In this document: piece after piece, positions 9,492 to 18,834 of the stretch
Layout: each line of letters opens with the position of its first letter
Position numbering within the stretch: position 1 is the stretch's first letter
Assembly (NCBI GenBank): GCA_013151495.1
Contig: JAADIE010000001.1
Span: 1 to 36,834, forward strand
Length of the DNA stretch: 36,834 nt
Direction of reading: 5' to 3'
Origin: Nitrospirota bacterium
GTDB taxonomy: Bacteria; Nitrospirota; Thermodesulfovibrionia; Thermodesulfovibrionales; JdFR-85
Program-made: the position numbers and the translations under genes
The notes under the pieces: model-generated
What the model was told of the DNA's origin: nothing
Seen by the model: only the letters and a program-made list of their open reading frames with translations
The model's database searches: none

Positions 9492-10115
9492 CCTAAGTAG
9501 CACATACACTGCACCAAGCCCACCGTCCTGTTTGCGGGCAGTTGTATAGGCAATTACATATTTTCTGAAATCCCTTTCAAGCCACTGACAGACTGCCCTT
9601 TTCAGTACTGGTCCCCGAACAGACCTGAGCCCTCTTCCGTGTATTATCTTTATGCATCTCAGGGTCTTCCTGCGAGCCTCTCTGATAAAGGCCTCCAGGG
9701 CCTCTCGGGCCTCAACAACCGTATACCCATGCAGGTCTATATAATCCTGTACAGAAAAGGCCCCCCTTTGAAGCAGGCTAAGGAACTCGGCCCTGCCCGT
9801 GGGATTAACCCACTGGACATACTCAGGGGTGTTTTCAATATCAATTGGTGCCTTGCCGGTCACAATATCAAGCAAATGAGACTGTATAGATGAGCTTTCA
9901 TCTTTTCTCTGAGTGGCTTTGGGGCCTGTTTTGCGCCTTGGTGGTTCATAGGGTATGCTTCTGAACTCCTTTATCTCTTTAACCCTTGACATGGCCTCCC
10001 TGAAAAGCTCTTCGTCGTCCTTTGCCGGCGGGAGCTTTTCTGAAAGGGGTTTTTCGGAAAGCCTTTTTTTCAGACCCTCGAGTACGGAGAAAGGCCGATA
10101 AGTAAACCCATCCAC
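9486..10115 (-). CDS. Smr-domain protein
   Basis: 209 aa; IDLHGYTVVEAREALEAFI...IIHGRGLRS Smr signature. Confidence 0.88.
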   Translation of the reverse strand: MDGFTYRPFSVLEGLKKRLSEKPLSEKLPPAKDDEELFREAMSRVKEIKEFRSIPYEPPRRKTGPKATQRKDESSSIQSHLLDIVTGKAPIDIENTPEYVQWVNPTGRAEFLSLLQRGAFSVQDYIDLHGYTVVEAREALEAFIREARRKTLRCIKIIHGRGLRSVRGPVLKRAVCQWLERDFRKYVIAYTTARKQDGGLGAVYVLLRL

Positions 10116-10202
10116 TTTTAAAACCTCCTCCCTATATTATACATTAAACTAATAATTAGGTAGAGATTTTGCAATATATTTAATATAAACAAGATTAAGA
10201 TA

Positions 10203-10232
10203 CTTGACAAGAACCTTATCAAGTATTATAAT
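10203..10232 (+). promoter_or_regulatory. Sigma70-type promoter with HAIR-like HspR operator upstream of dnaJ
   Basis: TTGACA (10204-10209), 17-nt spacer, TATAAT (10227-10232); overlapping CTTGACA-N7-TATCAAG matches the geometry of HAIR (CTTGAGT-N7-ACTCAAG). Confidence 0.8.
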
Positions 10233-10261
10233 AAAGATACAATTAAGAAAGGAGGTTGGGG

Positions 10262-11365
10262 ATGGCAACAACCACCAGGGATTATTATGAGATACTTGGA
10301 GTTTCAAGAGATGCCTCTCAGGATGAGATCAAAAAGGCATACAGGAAACTTGCGCGCAAATACCACCCTGACCTTAACCCTGGCAACAAAGAGGCAGAGA
10401 AACGATTTAAAGAGATAAATGAGGCATACGATGTGCTTAGTGATCCTAAAAAGCGTGCTGAGTACGACAGGCTGGGGCACGCAGCCTTCCAGGGTGCCGG
10501 TTTTGAGGATTTTGCAGGTAGTGGAGGTTTTGATTTTACCGGTGGTGGTTTTGACTTTGGTGGCTTCGAGGATGTTTTCTCCAGCTTTTTTGGAACCGGC
10601 TCAAGGGTGAGAGAGGCCCCTGTAAAGGGTGCAGACCTGGTTACAAAGGCTACCCTTACCCTTGAAGAGGCTTACAAGGGTACTACCAAGCGGATGAGCA
10701 TAAGCCATGAGGTAAACTGTGAGCGCTGCGGTGGTGTTGGTGCTGAAAGTCTTCAGCCCTGCAGTCGCTGTGGTGGTACTGGAAGGATTAGCTCAAGAAA
10801 GGCCTTTTTCAGTATAAGTCAGACCTGTCCCGACTGTGGTGGCCGAGGCCAGAAGGCCCTGAAGTTCTGCACTGTTTGTAAGGGAAGAGGAAAAATACTG
10901 AAGACAGAGACTGTGAATGTAAAGATTCCTGCCGGTGTGGATACTGGCTCAAGGGTAAAGCTAAAGGGAATGGGTGAGGCAGGGCTACATGGTGGGCCAC
11001 CGGGTGATCTGTATATCGAGATAGAGGTGTTGCCTCATCCTTTCTTTAAGCGTCAGGGTAACGACCTTTATGCAGAGGTTCCGGTTACCTTCCCGGAGGC
11101 TGCGCTTGGTGCAAAGATTGAGGTGCCCACCATTGATGGTGTGGCAAAGATGACGCTACCACCCGGAACACAGGGAGGACAGAAGTTCAAGCTAAGAGGA
11201 AAGGGTTTTCCATCTCCTAAAACCGGTGTGCGTGGTGATATGTATGTGACAGTAAAGATTATTACACCTAAGAACCTCACAGAGGAACAAAAGCGGCTGA
11301 TTAAACAGCTTGAGAGTCTTTATAAAGAAAATCCTCGTGAAAGGCTGGTGAAACACCTATGGTAA
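10262..11365 (+). CDS. dnaJ: Chaperone DnaJ (J domain, G/F region, four CxxCxGxG zinc repeats)
   Basis: [71 protein letters not shown] before ATG 10262. Confidence 0.95.
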   Translation: MATTTRDYYEILGVSRDASQDEIKKAYRKLARKYHPDLNPGNKEAEKRFKEINEAYDVLSDPKKRAEYDRLGHAAFQGAGFEDFAGSGGFDFTGGGFDFGGFEDVFSSFFGTGSRVREAPVKGADLVTKATLTLEEAYKGTTKRMSISHEVNCERCGGVGAESLQPCSRCGGTGRISSRKAFFSISQTCPDCGGRGQKALKFCTVCKGRGKILKTETVNVKIPAGVDTGSRVKLKGMGEAGLHGGPPGDLYIEIEVLPHPFFKRQGNDLYAEVPVTFPEAALGAKIEVPTIDGVAKMTLPPGTQGGQKFKLRGKGFPSPKTGVRGDMYVTVKIITPKNLTEEQKRLIKQLESLYKENPRERLVKHLW

Positions 11366-11700
11366 GGGACAAGAAAAAACCCTTATACATGATAAGCATT
11401 GTTGCTGAGATGCTGGGGGTTCATCCCCAGACATTAAGGATGTATGAACGAGAAGGTCTGATAAGACCGAAACGACAGAACCGTCAGAGACTTTACTCTG
11501 AAGAGGATATCGAGCGATTACACCTTATACTGGAGCTAACGCGAGGCCTTGGAGTGAATAAGGCTGGTGTGGATATTATCCTGAGGATGCGGGAGCGGAT
11601 GATAGCCCTTCAGCGGGAGATTGACGAGATGCTCAAGTTGCTTGAGGATGATGTGAGGAAGGAGTTTCAGCAGAGGATAAGGAGGATTTTGAATAAATGA
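11359..11700 (+). CDS. hspR: MerR-family heat-shock repressor HspR
   Basis: [45 protein letters not shown]; overlaps dnaJ end and precedes clpB. Confidence 0.88.
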   Translation: MVRDKKKPLYMISIVAEMLGVHPQTLRMYEREGLIRPKRQNRQRLYSEEDIERLHLILELTRGLGVNKAGVDIILRMRERMIALQREIDEMLKLLEDDVRKEFQQRIRRILNK

Positions 11701-11714
11701 GTTAATTAATTTTA

Positions 11715-11770
11715 GATTTCAGATTTAAGATTTTAGATTTTAGATTTATGATTTATAATTTTTGATTTAG
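11715..11770 (+). repeat. Heptanucleotide tandem array (GATTTNA-type), 8 units
   Basis: GATTTCA GATTTAA GATTTTA GATTTTA GATTTAT GATTTAT AATTTTT GATTTAG, in phase. Confidence 0.85.
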
Positions 11771-11798
11771 AGAAATTTAATAAACAGGAGGTTATGCC

Positions 11799-14447
11799 AT
11801 GAGAATGGATAAATTGACTATAAAATCGCAGGAGGCCCTTCAGGAGGCCCAGAGGTTTGCTGAAAGCAAAGGCAATCAGGAGATACAGCCTGAACACCTG
11901 TTGTATGCACTTTTAGAGGACTCCGAGGGGATTCCTGTACAGATCATACAACGAATAGGTGCAGACCCGGAGTTAATCAAGAAGGACCTTGACGAGATAA
12001 TCAATCGTTTTCCAAAGGTAATGGGGGCGACCCCACTTGGTCAGCTCTATGTCTCACCAAGGCTTAAGAGGGTCTTCGAGGAGGCCTTCAAGGAGGCTGA
12101 ACATCTGACTGATGAATATGTGAGCACCGAGCACCTGTTGCTCGGGATCATAAAGGAGGATGGTCAGGCTGCTGAATTACTTAAGCGTTACAATGTTACC
12201 GAGCAGAAGGTGCTTGATGAGATGCGCCAGATTCGCGGAGCCCAGAGGGTTACAGACCCCAATCCAGAAGACAAGTACCAGGCACTTAAGCGTTATGCCC
12301 GAGACCTCACAGAGCTTGCAAAGAAGGGCAAGCTGGATCCTGTTATAGGCCGTGATGAGGAGATAAGGCGTGTAATGCAGGTGCTTGCAAGGCGTACCAA
12401 AAACAATCCTGTACTGATTGGTGACCCTGGAGTTGGTAAGACCGCTATTGTTGAGGGCCTTGCCCAGAGGATTGTGGAGGGTGATGTGCCCGAGCCCCTG
12501 AGAGACAAAAGGATTATAGCCCTTGACCTTGGTGCCCTGATTGCTGGCTCCAAGTTCAGGGGTGAGTTCGAGGAAAGGCTGAAGGCCATACTCAAAGAGA
12601 TAGAACAGGCAGAGGGCAGGATAATCCTGTTCATCGATGAGTTACATACCCTTGTTGGTGCCGGTGCTGCCGAAGGTGCAATAGATGCCTCTAACATGCT
12701 CAAGCCAGCTCTTGCAAGGGGCGAGCTGAGGTGTATTGGTGCCACTACGGTGGATGAATACAGAAAGTATATTGAGAAAGACCCGGCCCTTGAGCGCAGA
12801 TTTCAGCCCGTGTATGTGGGTGAACCCTCTGTGGAGGACACCATATCCATATTAAGAGGGCTTAAGGAGCGTTATGAGGTTCACCATGGTGTAAAGATAA
12901 AGGACTCTGCTTTAGTGGCAGCTGCAGTGCTTTCAAACAGGTACATTACCGACAGGTTTCTGCCTGACAAGGCCATTGACCTGATAGATGAGGCTGCAGC
13001 AAGGCTTCGTATGGAGATAGACAGTATGCCTGTGGAACTCGATGAAATAGAAAGAAGGCTCCGTCAGCTTGAGATTGAAAAGCAGGCTGTCATGAAGGAA
13101 GACTCGGCTGATGCAAAAGAAAAACTTGAAAAGCTCCAGAAGGAGATCGCAGAGCTTGAAGAAAAACGTAATAGCCTCAGAGCCCAGTGGCTATCTGAGA
13201 AGGAGGTTATCCAGAAGATCCGTCAGATAAAGGAAGAGATAGAGCAGACAAAGATCGAGGCCCAGAAGGCCGAGCGTGAGGGTGACCTTAACAGGGCAGC
13301 AGAGCTCAAATATGGCCGCTTGCTTGAACTACAGCGTGCCCTTGAGGAGGAGAACAAAAAGCTCCAGGAGTTTCAGCATCGTCGTCGGATGCTCAAAGAG
13401 GAGGTAGATGAGGAGGACATTGCAGAGGTTGTCTCTAAATGGACAGGCATTCCGGTCAGTAAGATGCTCGAGGGCGAGACCGAAAAGCTCCTGAAGATGG
13501 AAGAACGTCTGAAGATGAGAGTGGTTGGTCAGGATGAGGCTATTCAGGCAGTGGCTGATGCAGTGCGCAGGGCAAGGGCAGGTATTCAGGACCCTAACAG
13601 GCCAATTGGTTCCTTCATATTCCTTGGCCCAACAGGTGTGGGTAAAACTGAGCTTGCCAAGGCCCTGGCAGAGTTTCTGTTTGATGATGAAAACGCGCTG
13701 ATCAGGATCGATATGTCTGAGTACCAGGAGCGTCATACCGTTGCAAGGCTGATAGGTGCACCACCTGGTTATGTGGGTTATGAAGAGGGTGGACAGCTTA
13801 CCGAGGCTGTGCGCAGACGACCATACTCAATAGTACTATTCGATGAGATAGAAAAGGCCCATCCTGAGGTCTTTAATGTACTGCTTCAGTTGCTTGACGA
13901 TGGCCGCCTGACAGATGGTAAGGGTCGCACCGTTGATTTTCGTAATACCGTGATTATCATGACCTCAAATATTGGTTCGGCCCATATCCAGCAGATGCTC
14001 GAGGAGGCAGAAAAGACAAAGGGCGTTGAACACTGGAGTGGTGCTAACAACAAGGAGCTTCGTGAGCGTATAATGGAGGATCTGAAGGCCTTCTTCAGGC
14101 CCGAGTTCCTTAACAGGGTGGATGAGATTATTATCTTCAACCCGCTGAACAAGGAACTCCTGAAGCAGATCGTGGATATTCAGATCAACAGGATGAAGGG
14201 TTATCTGAAGCAGAAAAAGATAGATATTACCCTTACAGAGGCTGCCAAGGAGCATCTTGCTGAGGTTGGCTACGACCCGGTTTATGGTGCAAGGCCACTG
14301 AAGAGAGTGATCCAGAAGGAGGTGCTGAACGAGCTTGCCAAGCTGCTGCTTGAGGGTCGTTTCCAGGAAGGCGATATAATTCAGGTAGATTACCGGGACG
14401 GTAAGATGGTATTTGAAAAGGCCCTTCAGGCTGAGGTGGTTGAATAA
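11799..14447 (+). CDS. clpB: ATP-dependent chaperone ClpB
   Basis: 882 aa; two Walker A motifs ([16 protein letters not shown]), middle coiled coil, Clp_N domain. Confidence 0.95.
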   Translation: MRMDKLTIKSQEALQEAQRFAESKGNQEIQPEHLLYALLEDSEGIPVQIIQRIGADPELIKKDLDEIINRFPKVMGATPLGQLYVSPRLKRVFEEAFKEAEHLTDEYVSTEHLLLGIIKEDGQAAELLKRYNVTEQKVLDEMRQIRGAQRVTDPNPEDKYQALKRYARDLTELAKKGKLDPVIGRDEEIRRVMQVLARRTKNNPVLIGDPGVGKTAIVEGLAQRIVEGDVPEPLRDKRIIALDLGALIAGSKFRGEFEERLKAILKEIEQAEGRIILFIDELHTLVGAGAAEGAIDASNMLKPALARGELRCIGATTVDEYRKYIEKDPALERRFQPVYVGEPSVEDTISILRGLKERYEVHHGVKIKDSALVAAAVLSNRYITDRFLPDKAIDLIDEAAARLRMEIDSMPVELDEIERRLRQLEIEKQAVMKEDSADAKEKLEKLQKEIAELEEKRNSLRAQWLSEKEVIQKIRQIKEEIEQTKIEAQKAEREGDLNRAAELKYGRLLELQRALEEENKKLQEFQHRRRMLKEEVDEEDIAEVVSKWTGIPVSKMLEGETEKLLKMEERLKMRVVGQDEAIQAVADAVRRARAGIQDPNRPIGSFIFLGPTGVGKTELAKALAEFLFDDENALIRIDMSEYQERHTVARLIGAPPGYVGYEEGGQLTEAVRRRPYSIVLFDEIEKAHPEVFNVLLQLLDDGRLTDGKGRTVDFRNTVIIMTSNIGSAHIQQMLEEAEKTKGVEHWSGANNKELRERIMEDLKAFFRPEFLNRVDEIIIFNPLNKELLKQIVDIQINRMKGYLKQKKIDITLTEAAKEHLAEVGYDPVYGARPLKRVIQKEVLNELAKLLLEGRFQEGDIIQVDYRDGKMVFEKALQAEVVE

Positions 14448-14453
14448 AAGACC

Positions 14454-14500
14454 GATTTCAGATTTCAGATTTTAGATTTAAGATTTTAGATTTTAGATTT
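14454..14500 (+). repeat. Heptanucleotide tandem array (GATTTNA-type), 6 full units plus partial
   Basis: GATTTCA GATTTCA GATTTTA GATTTAA GATTTTA GATTTTA GATTT. Confidence 0.88.
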
Positions 14501-14555
14501 GGGGCTTTGGTTAAGTAAGTAACCAGAGCCCCGAAAAAAAAGGGGCCTTGCCCCT
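14501..14555. promoter_or_regulatory. Two adjacent hairpins between clpB and hsp20 (possible terminator / 5'UTR structure)
   Basis: GGGGCT(14501-14506)...AGCCCC(14527-14532); AGGGGC-CTT-GCCCCT (14541-14555) next to A8, which reads as stem plus T8 on the minus strand. Confidence 0.55.
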
Positions 14556-14580
14556 AAGAAGTAAAAGGAGGTGAGTGTTA

Positions 14581-15039
14581 ATGTCAATCGTAAAATGGTC
14601 ACCAATGAAGGAGCTTGAGGAGATGAGAAGGGACATGGAAAGGCTCTTTGATGAGTTCTTCGAGCCCATGCGTAGAAGGCGCTGGTGGGGAAAGCCCATT
14701 GCTGAGGGTGTGATTGTGCCCAATATCGAGCTGATTGATAAAAAGGATGAGCTGATAGCCAAGATTGAGATCCCCGGGGTTGATAAAAAGGACATCGACC
14801 TTACAATTACCGAAAATACCATGACAGTAAAGGGTGAGATTAAAAAAGAGGAGGAGTTTAAAGAGGAAGACTACTATGTCTCGGAGATTCGCTATGGTAG
14901 TTTCTCAAGGACCATCCCGTTGCCAGTAGAGATCGACAGCGACAGGGCAAAAGCCTCCTACAAAAATGGTATACTTGAAGTGGTGTTACCAAAGAAGGAA
15001 GAGGCAAAGCCAAAGGAGATAAAGGTGGAGGTGTCCTGA
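14581..15039 (+). CDS. Hsp20/alpha-crystallin small heat-shock protein
   Basis: About 152 aa; MSIVKWSPMKELEEMRRDMERLFDEFF, IEIPGVDKKDIDLTITENTMTVKGE, SYKNGILEVVLPK; SD AGGAGG before ATG 14581. Confidence 0.93.
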   Translation: MSIVKWSPMKELEEMRRDMERLFDEFFEPMRRRRWWGKPIAEGVIVPNIELIDKKDELIAKIEIPGVDKKDIDLTITENTMTVKGEIKKEEEFKEEDYYVSEIRYGSFSRTIPLPVEIDSDRAKASYKNGILEVVLPKKEEAKPKEIKVEVS

Positions 15040-15091
15040 AAAAGGGGATACCTCCCCAGTTTTTTATTGTAACCTAAAAACAGGAGGCACA

Positions 15092-15670
15092 ATGAGAAAG
15101 GCAAAGCTCAGGAGAAAGACCAACGAGACCGATGTGGATATAGCAATTAATCTGGATGGTAAGGGTAAATGTGATATTCAGACCTCAATACCCTTTGTTG
15201 ATCACATGCTTACCCTTATGTGCTACCACGGGGGATTTGATCTTACAGTAAAAGCCACAGGTGATGTAGAGGTTGATTATCACCACCTGATGGAGGATAT
15301 AGGAATAACACTTGGTCAGGCATTGAACAAGGCCCTTGGTGACAAGACCGGAATCAGACGATACGGATTTGCCAGGGTCCCAATGGATGAGAGCCTCTCA
15401 GAGGTGGTGGTTGATATAAGTGGCAGGGCCTATCTTGTATACAATGTCAAGAAGAGGTCTGGTCATTTAAAAGACCTGCCAGTGTCTCTTTTTGAGGATT
15501 TCTTCAGGGCGCTTACCAATCATGCCATGATAACTCTTCATATAAATCTCTTATACGGTAGAGACCTACACCATATCTATGAGTCAATTTTCAAGGCCTT
15601 TGGCCGAGCCCTGAAAGAGGCTACAACCGTGGAAGGTAAAAGGATACCCTCAACCAAGGGAAAGCTATAA
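15092..15670 (+). CDS. hisB: Imidazoleglycerol-phosphate dehydratase
   Basis: RKTNETDVDIAINLDGKG, PFVDHMLTLMCYHGGFDL, DYHHLMEDIGITLGQA, RYGFARVPMDESLS. Confidence 0.95.
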   Translation: MRKAKLRRKTNETDVDIAINLDGKGKCDIQTSIPFVDHMLTLMCYHGGFDLTVKATGDVEVDYHHLMEDIGITLGQALNKALGDKTGIRRYGFARVPMDESLSEVVVDISGRAYLVYNVKKRSGHLKDLPVSLFEDFFRALTNHAMITLHINLLYGRDLHHIYESIFKAFGRALKEATTVEGKRIPSTKGKL

Positions 15671-16396
15671 CTGCCTGATAAGCTCAAGCAAGGCATCCTG
15701 ACATACCCTGGATGCCTCCGCTGTCTTCCACCTTCGGCGGTCTCTATCTTCCACCAGATTGCTTACACCCCGTATCTGTATGGCAGATATCCCAAACCCA
15801 AGGGCAATATGCCCTACTGAGGCGCCCTCCATAGTCTCGCAAAGACACCTGTACTTTCTTCTAAGCCTTTCTGCCCTATCAGAGGTGCCTGTAATGGTTG
15901 ATACGGTTATAAAACTTCCTTTTTTGGGTTTAAAACCCTTTTTAGCGAGTATACTTTCGGCCTTTTCAGTAAGTTTCTGATCAAAGGGGATTTGATTGTA
16001 TACCTTCTGCCCGGGCAAAAGCTCAAGGGAAATGCTTTTTAGCGAGCTAAAACCCCTCTTTGTCTGTACCCCTTCTTCGAGATAGATATCATCAGTGCAA
16101 AGGACAACATCACCTACAGAAATACCTGTTCCGGGAAAGGCCCCTGCTATACCAAAGTTAATGATAAGTTCTGGCCTGTAAAGTATGGCTGCCAGAGTGG
16201 TGGCTGAGGCGGCATTGGCCTTGCCAGGGCCTGAAATTAGCAGAGTGAACAGCCTGTCAGCATACTTGCCCCTGAAGATGGTGATATGTCCTTTTATATC
16301 TCTTTTGAGGGGTTTTATTTTGTGTACAATTTCATCACACTCAAAAGGGACAGCACATATCAGGGATAGCCTCTTTATTTTCCTCCGGGCGTTCAT
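15665..16396 (-). CDS. mqnB: Futalosine hydrolase (futalosine menaquinone pathway)
   Basis: Nucleoside phosphorylase fold: ISGPGKANAASATTLAAIL, NFGIAGAFPGTGISVGDVVL, ETMEGASVGHIALGFGISAIQIRGVSN. Confidence 0.82.
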   Translation of the reverse strand: MNARRKIKRLSLICAVPFECDEIVHKIKPLKRDIKGHITIFRGKYADRLFTLLISGPGKANAASATTLAAILYRPELIINFGIAGAFPGTGISVGDVVLCTDDIYLEEGVQTKRGFSSLKSISLELLPGQKVYNQIPFDQKLTEKAESILAKKGFKPKKGSFITVSTITGTSDRAERLRRKYRCLCETMEGASVGHIALGFGISAIQIRGVSNLVEDRDRRRWKTAEASRVCQDALLELIRQL

Positions 16397-16442
16397 GTTT
16401 TATAAAACCCTAATTTACAGATTGACTCCTCAGTCAGTAATA

Positions 16443-16612
16443 GGGTAGAAGGGTATAGGCTTTTCGCTCATTCTCAGCGGCTGTCCGCTATGCCCCCAAA
16501 AAGTCTGCGACTTTTCGGGGGCCCTTCGCTTCCGAGGCAGGCAATCTACTTTAGCATCCTGGTGAAGCTATTAGATTGCCTGAATCCGCTCAAACCCTAT
16601 ACCCTTCTGCCC
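16443..16612. repeat. Nested multi-hairpin palindromic element (MITE-like or structured RNA candidate)
   Basis: Outer IR GGGTAGAAGGGTATAGG/CCTATACCCTTCTGCCC encloses AGCGG-CCGCT, GCCCCCAAAAAGT-ACTTTTCGGGGGC and CAGGCAATCTA-TAGATTGCCTG stems. Confidence 0.75.
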
Positions 16613-16733
16613 CAATCAATAATTATGACCTTTTTCTATTAGCAACTTAAGGTAATAAGAAGATGTTGACTATATATGCTGATTATTTTAATAATATTCA
16701 AGCGAAAATATCCTGTCTTCCGAGGAGGCATCA

Positions 16734-18020
16734 ATGAGTGACCTGAAAAAGATGTATAAAACCATTGTTGAAGATCCCTTCCCACCGGAGATTACAATAG
16801 ATTTTGGTGGTCAAAAACTGATCTACCGAAAGCGTACCTGGCAGATCAGGGATCCTGAGAAGAACGAGATTATTGAAAGGGGGCTTCGTTACGGAGAAAA
16901 TCCAGACCAGCCTGCAGCCCTTTATGAGCTTGTAAACGGAAACCTGGTGCTGGGAGGAGTAGAGTTTATCAACCCTGGAAATGGCCTTGTGAGTTCAATA
17001 ACAGAGGAGGATATGATCCAGGCCGGAAAGCACCCTGGTAAGACCAACCTTACAGATATAGACAATGCCTTGAACATACTGAAGTTTCTGATGAAGAGGC
17101 CTGCTGCGGCAATAATGAAACACAACAACCCCAGCGGAGTTGCTTATGGAGATACCATCTCCGAGGCCTACGACAGGGCAAACATGGCAGACCGTATTGC
17201 AGCCTTTGGTGGCTGTCTGGTGATCAACAGACCCATGGACAAGGCAACTGCCGAGCTTGTCAGCGAGAACTATCTTGAGGTAGTAGCCGCGCCTGATTAT
17301 GAGGAGGGGGTTATTGAGATCCTGGCAAAAAGGAAAAATCTGAGGATAGTACGCATTAAAAGGATAGAGGAGCTTCAGAAATATATGGATATGCCCTTTG
17401 TGGAATTCAAGGCCTTGATAGATGGGGGATTGATTGTGCAGCAGTCACAGATAAACCGGATCAGATCAAAGGATGATTTTCAGCCTGCCAGGGCAGTTTA
17501 TCAGGGTAAGGAATACACCATAAAACGGCAGCCAACAGAAGAGGAGTACGAGGATATGCTGTTTGGCTGGCATGTTGAGCAGGGGGTTACATCAAACTCG
17601 GTAATCTATGTAAAGGACGGCTGTACTGTTGGAATTGGCACAGGCGAGCAGGACAGGGTTGGTGTTGCAGAGATAGCCGTTTATAAGGCCTATACAAAGT
17701 ATGCTGATGCCCTGTGTTTTAAGCGCTATGGAATTTCTTACAAGGATTTTGAGCTTGAAGTCAAAAAGGGTAAGCGAGACAGGGCAGCACTGGATGAGAT
17801 TGATGAGGAGACCAGAAAGGCAAAAGGTGGCCTCATTGGTGCAACCATGGTCTCTGATGCCTTTTTCCCATTCCGTGATGGTGTGGATGTGGGAATAAAA
17901 GAGGGAATTCGAGCAGTGGTTCAGCCCGGTGGGTCGCTCAGGGATCATGAGGTTATTGAGGCCTGTAATGAGGCAGGTGTAACAATGGTCTTTACCGGTC
18001 AGAGGCTTTTTAAGCACTAA
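16734..18020 (+). CDS. Standalone AICAR formyltransferase (PurH C-terminal-domain type)
   Basis: 428 aa; LRYGENPDQPAALYE, AAIMKHNNPSGVAYGDTISEAYDRA, DAFFPFRDGVDVGIKEGIRAVVQPGGSLRDHEVI; no IMP cyclohydrolase domain. Confidence 0.87.
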   Translation: MSDLKKMYKTIVEDPFPPEITIDFGGQKLIYRKRTWQIRDPEKNEIIERGLRYGENPDQPAALYELVNGNLVLGGVEFINPGNGLVSSITEEDMIQAGKHPGKTNLTDIDNALNILKFLMKRPAAAIMKHNNPSGVAYGDTISEAYDRANMADRIAAFGGCLVINRPMDKATAELVSENYLEVVAAPDYEEGVIEILAKRKNLRIVRIKRIEELQKYMDMPFVEFKALIDGGLIVQQSQINRIRSKDDFQPARAVYQGKEYTIKRQPTEEEYEDMLFGWHVEQGVTSNSVIYVKDGCTVGIGTGEQDRVGVAEIAVYKAYTKYADALCFKRYGISYKDFELEVKKGKRDRAALDEIDEETRKAKGGLIGATMVSDAFFPFRDGVDVGIKEGIRAVVQPGGSLRDHEVIEACNEAGVTMVFTGQRLFKH

Positions 18021-18022
18021 AA

Positions 18023-18071
18023 CATTTTAGATTTTAGATTTCAGATTTATGATTTCAGATTTTAGATTTAT
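18023..18071 (+). repeat. Heptanucleotide tandem array (GATTTNA-type), 7 units
   Basis: CATTTTA GATTTTA GATTTCA GATTTAT GATTTCA GATTTTA GATTTAT, in phase. Confidence 0.85.
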
Positions 18072-18103
18072 TAAAAAGAGGATAAAAGGGATGGAGGTTT
18101 TAA

Positions 18104-18433
18104 ATGTCTGATTATGTCTTGGTTGTAGTAACAGCACCAGATGAGGATGTGGCTGCAGGTATTGCTAAGACTGTGGTGGAGGAGAGACTGGCCGGATGCG
18201 TGAACATCATAAAAGGGGTAAGGTCCATTTATAGCTGGGAAGGCAGGATCGAGGATGAACCAGAGGTGGTGATGTTGATAAAGACAAGGCAGAACCTATA
18301 CAAGTCCCTTGAAAGAAGAATCATTGATCTACATCCCTACAGTGTTCCAGAGGTAATATGTATTGAACTAAAGGACGGCTCCGATAGTTATTTTAAATGG
18401 CTTAAAGAGGTAACTGCAACTATTATTGGTTGA
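18104..18433 (+). CDS. cutA: Divalent-cation tolerance protein CutA1
   Basis: 109 aa; VEERLAGCVNIIKGVRSIYSWEGRIEDEPEVVMLIKTR, HPYSVPEVI. Confidence 0.95.
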   Translation: MSDYVLVVVTAPDEDVAAGIAKTVVEERLAGCVNIIKGVRSIYSWEGRIEDEPEVVMLIKTRQNLYKSLERRIIDLHPYSVPEVICIELKDGSDSYFKWLKEVTATIIG

Positions 18434-18465
18434 TACGGGTATGCAACTTTGTAGTGGTGGATTCA

Positions 18466-18487
18466 GAGGGCGGCATATGCCGCCCTC
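18466..18487. repeat. Perfect 22-bp palindrome between convergent cutA and nfu
   Basis: GAGGGCGGCATATGCCGCCCTC. Confidence 0.85.
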
Positions 18488-18493
18488 AATCAT

Positions 18494-18721
18494 TTATACT
18501 GCCTCTACAGCCTTAACCTCAGGGATGTCCTGTTTCAGTGTTGCCTCAATTCCGCCTTTTAGTGTCATTATTGACATAGGACAGTGACCACAGGCACCGG
18601 TTAGCCTTACCTTAACCACATTGTCCTCTGTTATTTCAACAAGCTCAACATCACCACCGTCACGCTGAAGTGCAGGTCTTATCTTATTGATCACTTCCTG
18701 GACCTTATTTTTGTCGATCAT
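18494..18721 (-). CDS. NifU C-terminal-domain (Nfu-type) Fe-S scaffold protein
   Basis: 75 aa; RPALQRDGGDVELVEI, GACGHCPMSIMTLKGGIE (CxxC). Confidence 0.93.
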   Translation of the reverse strand: MIDKNKVQEVINKIRPALQRDGGDVELVEITEDNVVKVRLTGACGHCPMSIMTLKGGIEATLKQDIPEVKAVEAV

Positions 18722-18834
18722 TATCTATTACCTCCTTTTGGATTGTTTCCAGACAAAAACCGTCTTATTTAGATTATAAACCAAGAGGGATGAAAAAAAC
18801 ATGATAAGGCTCATAAAGCCCTTGCAGATACGGC

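Noticed and set aside
16619-16733. ZTP (pfl) riboswitch upstream of the AICAR formyltransferase gene
   Set aside because: No recognisable conserved pfl core in the leader; the hairpin element also does not match it by eye
11715-18071. GATTTNA arrays as a CRISPR-like array
   Set aside because: Units are 7 nt with no spacers; tandem heptamers only, and no cas genes
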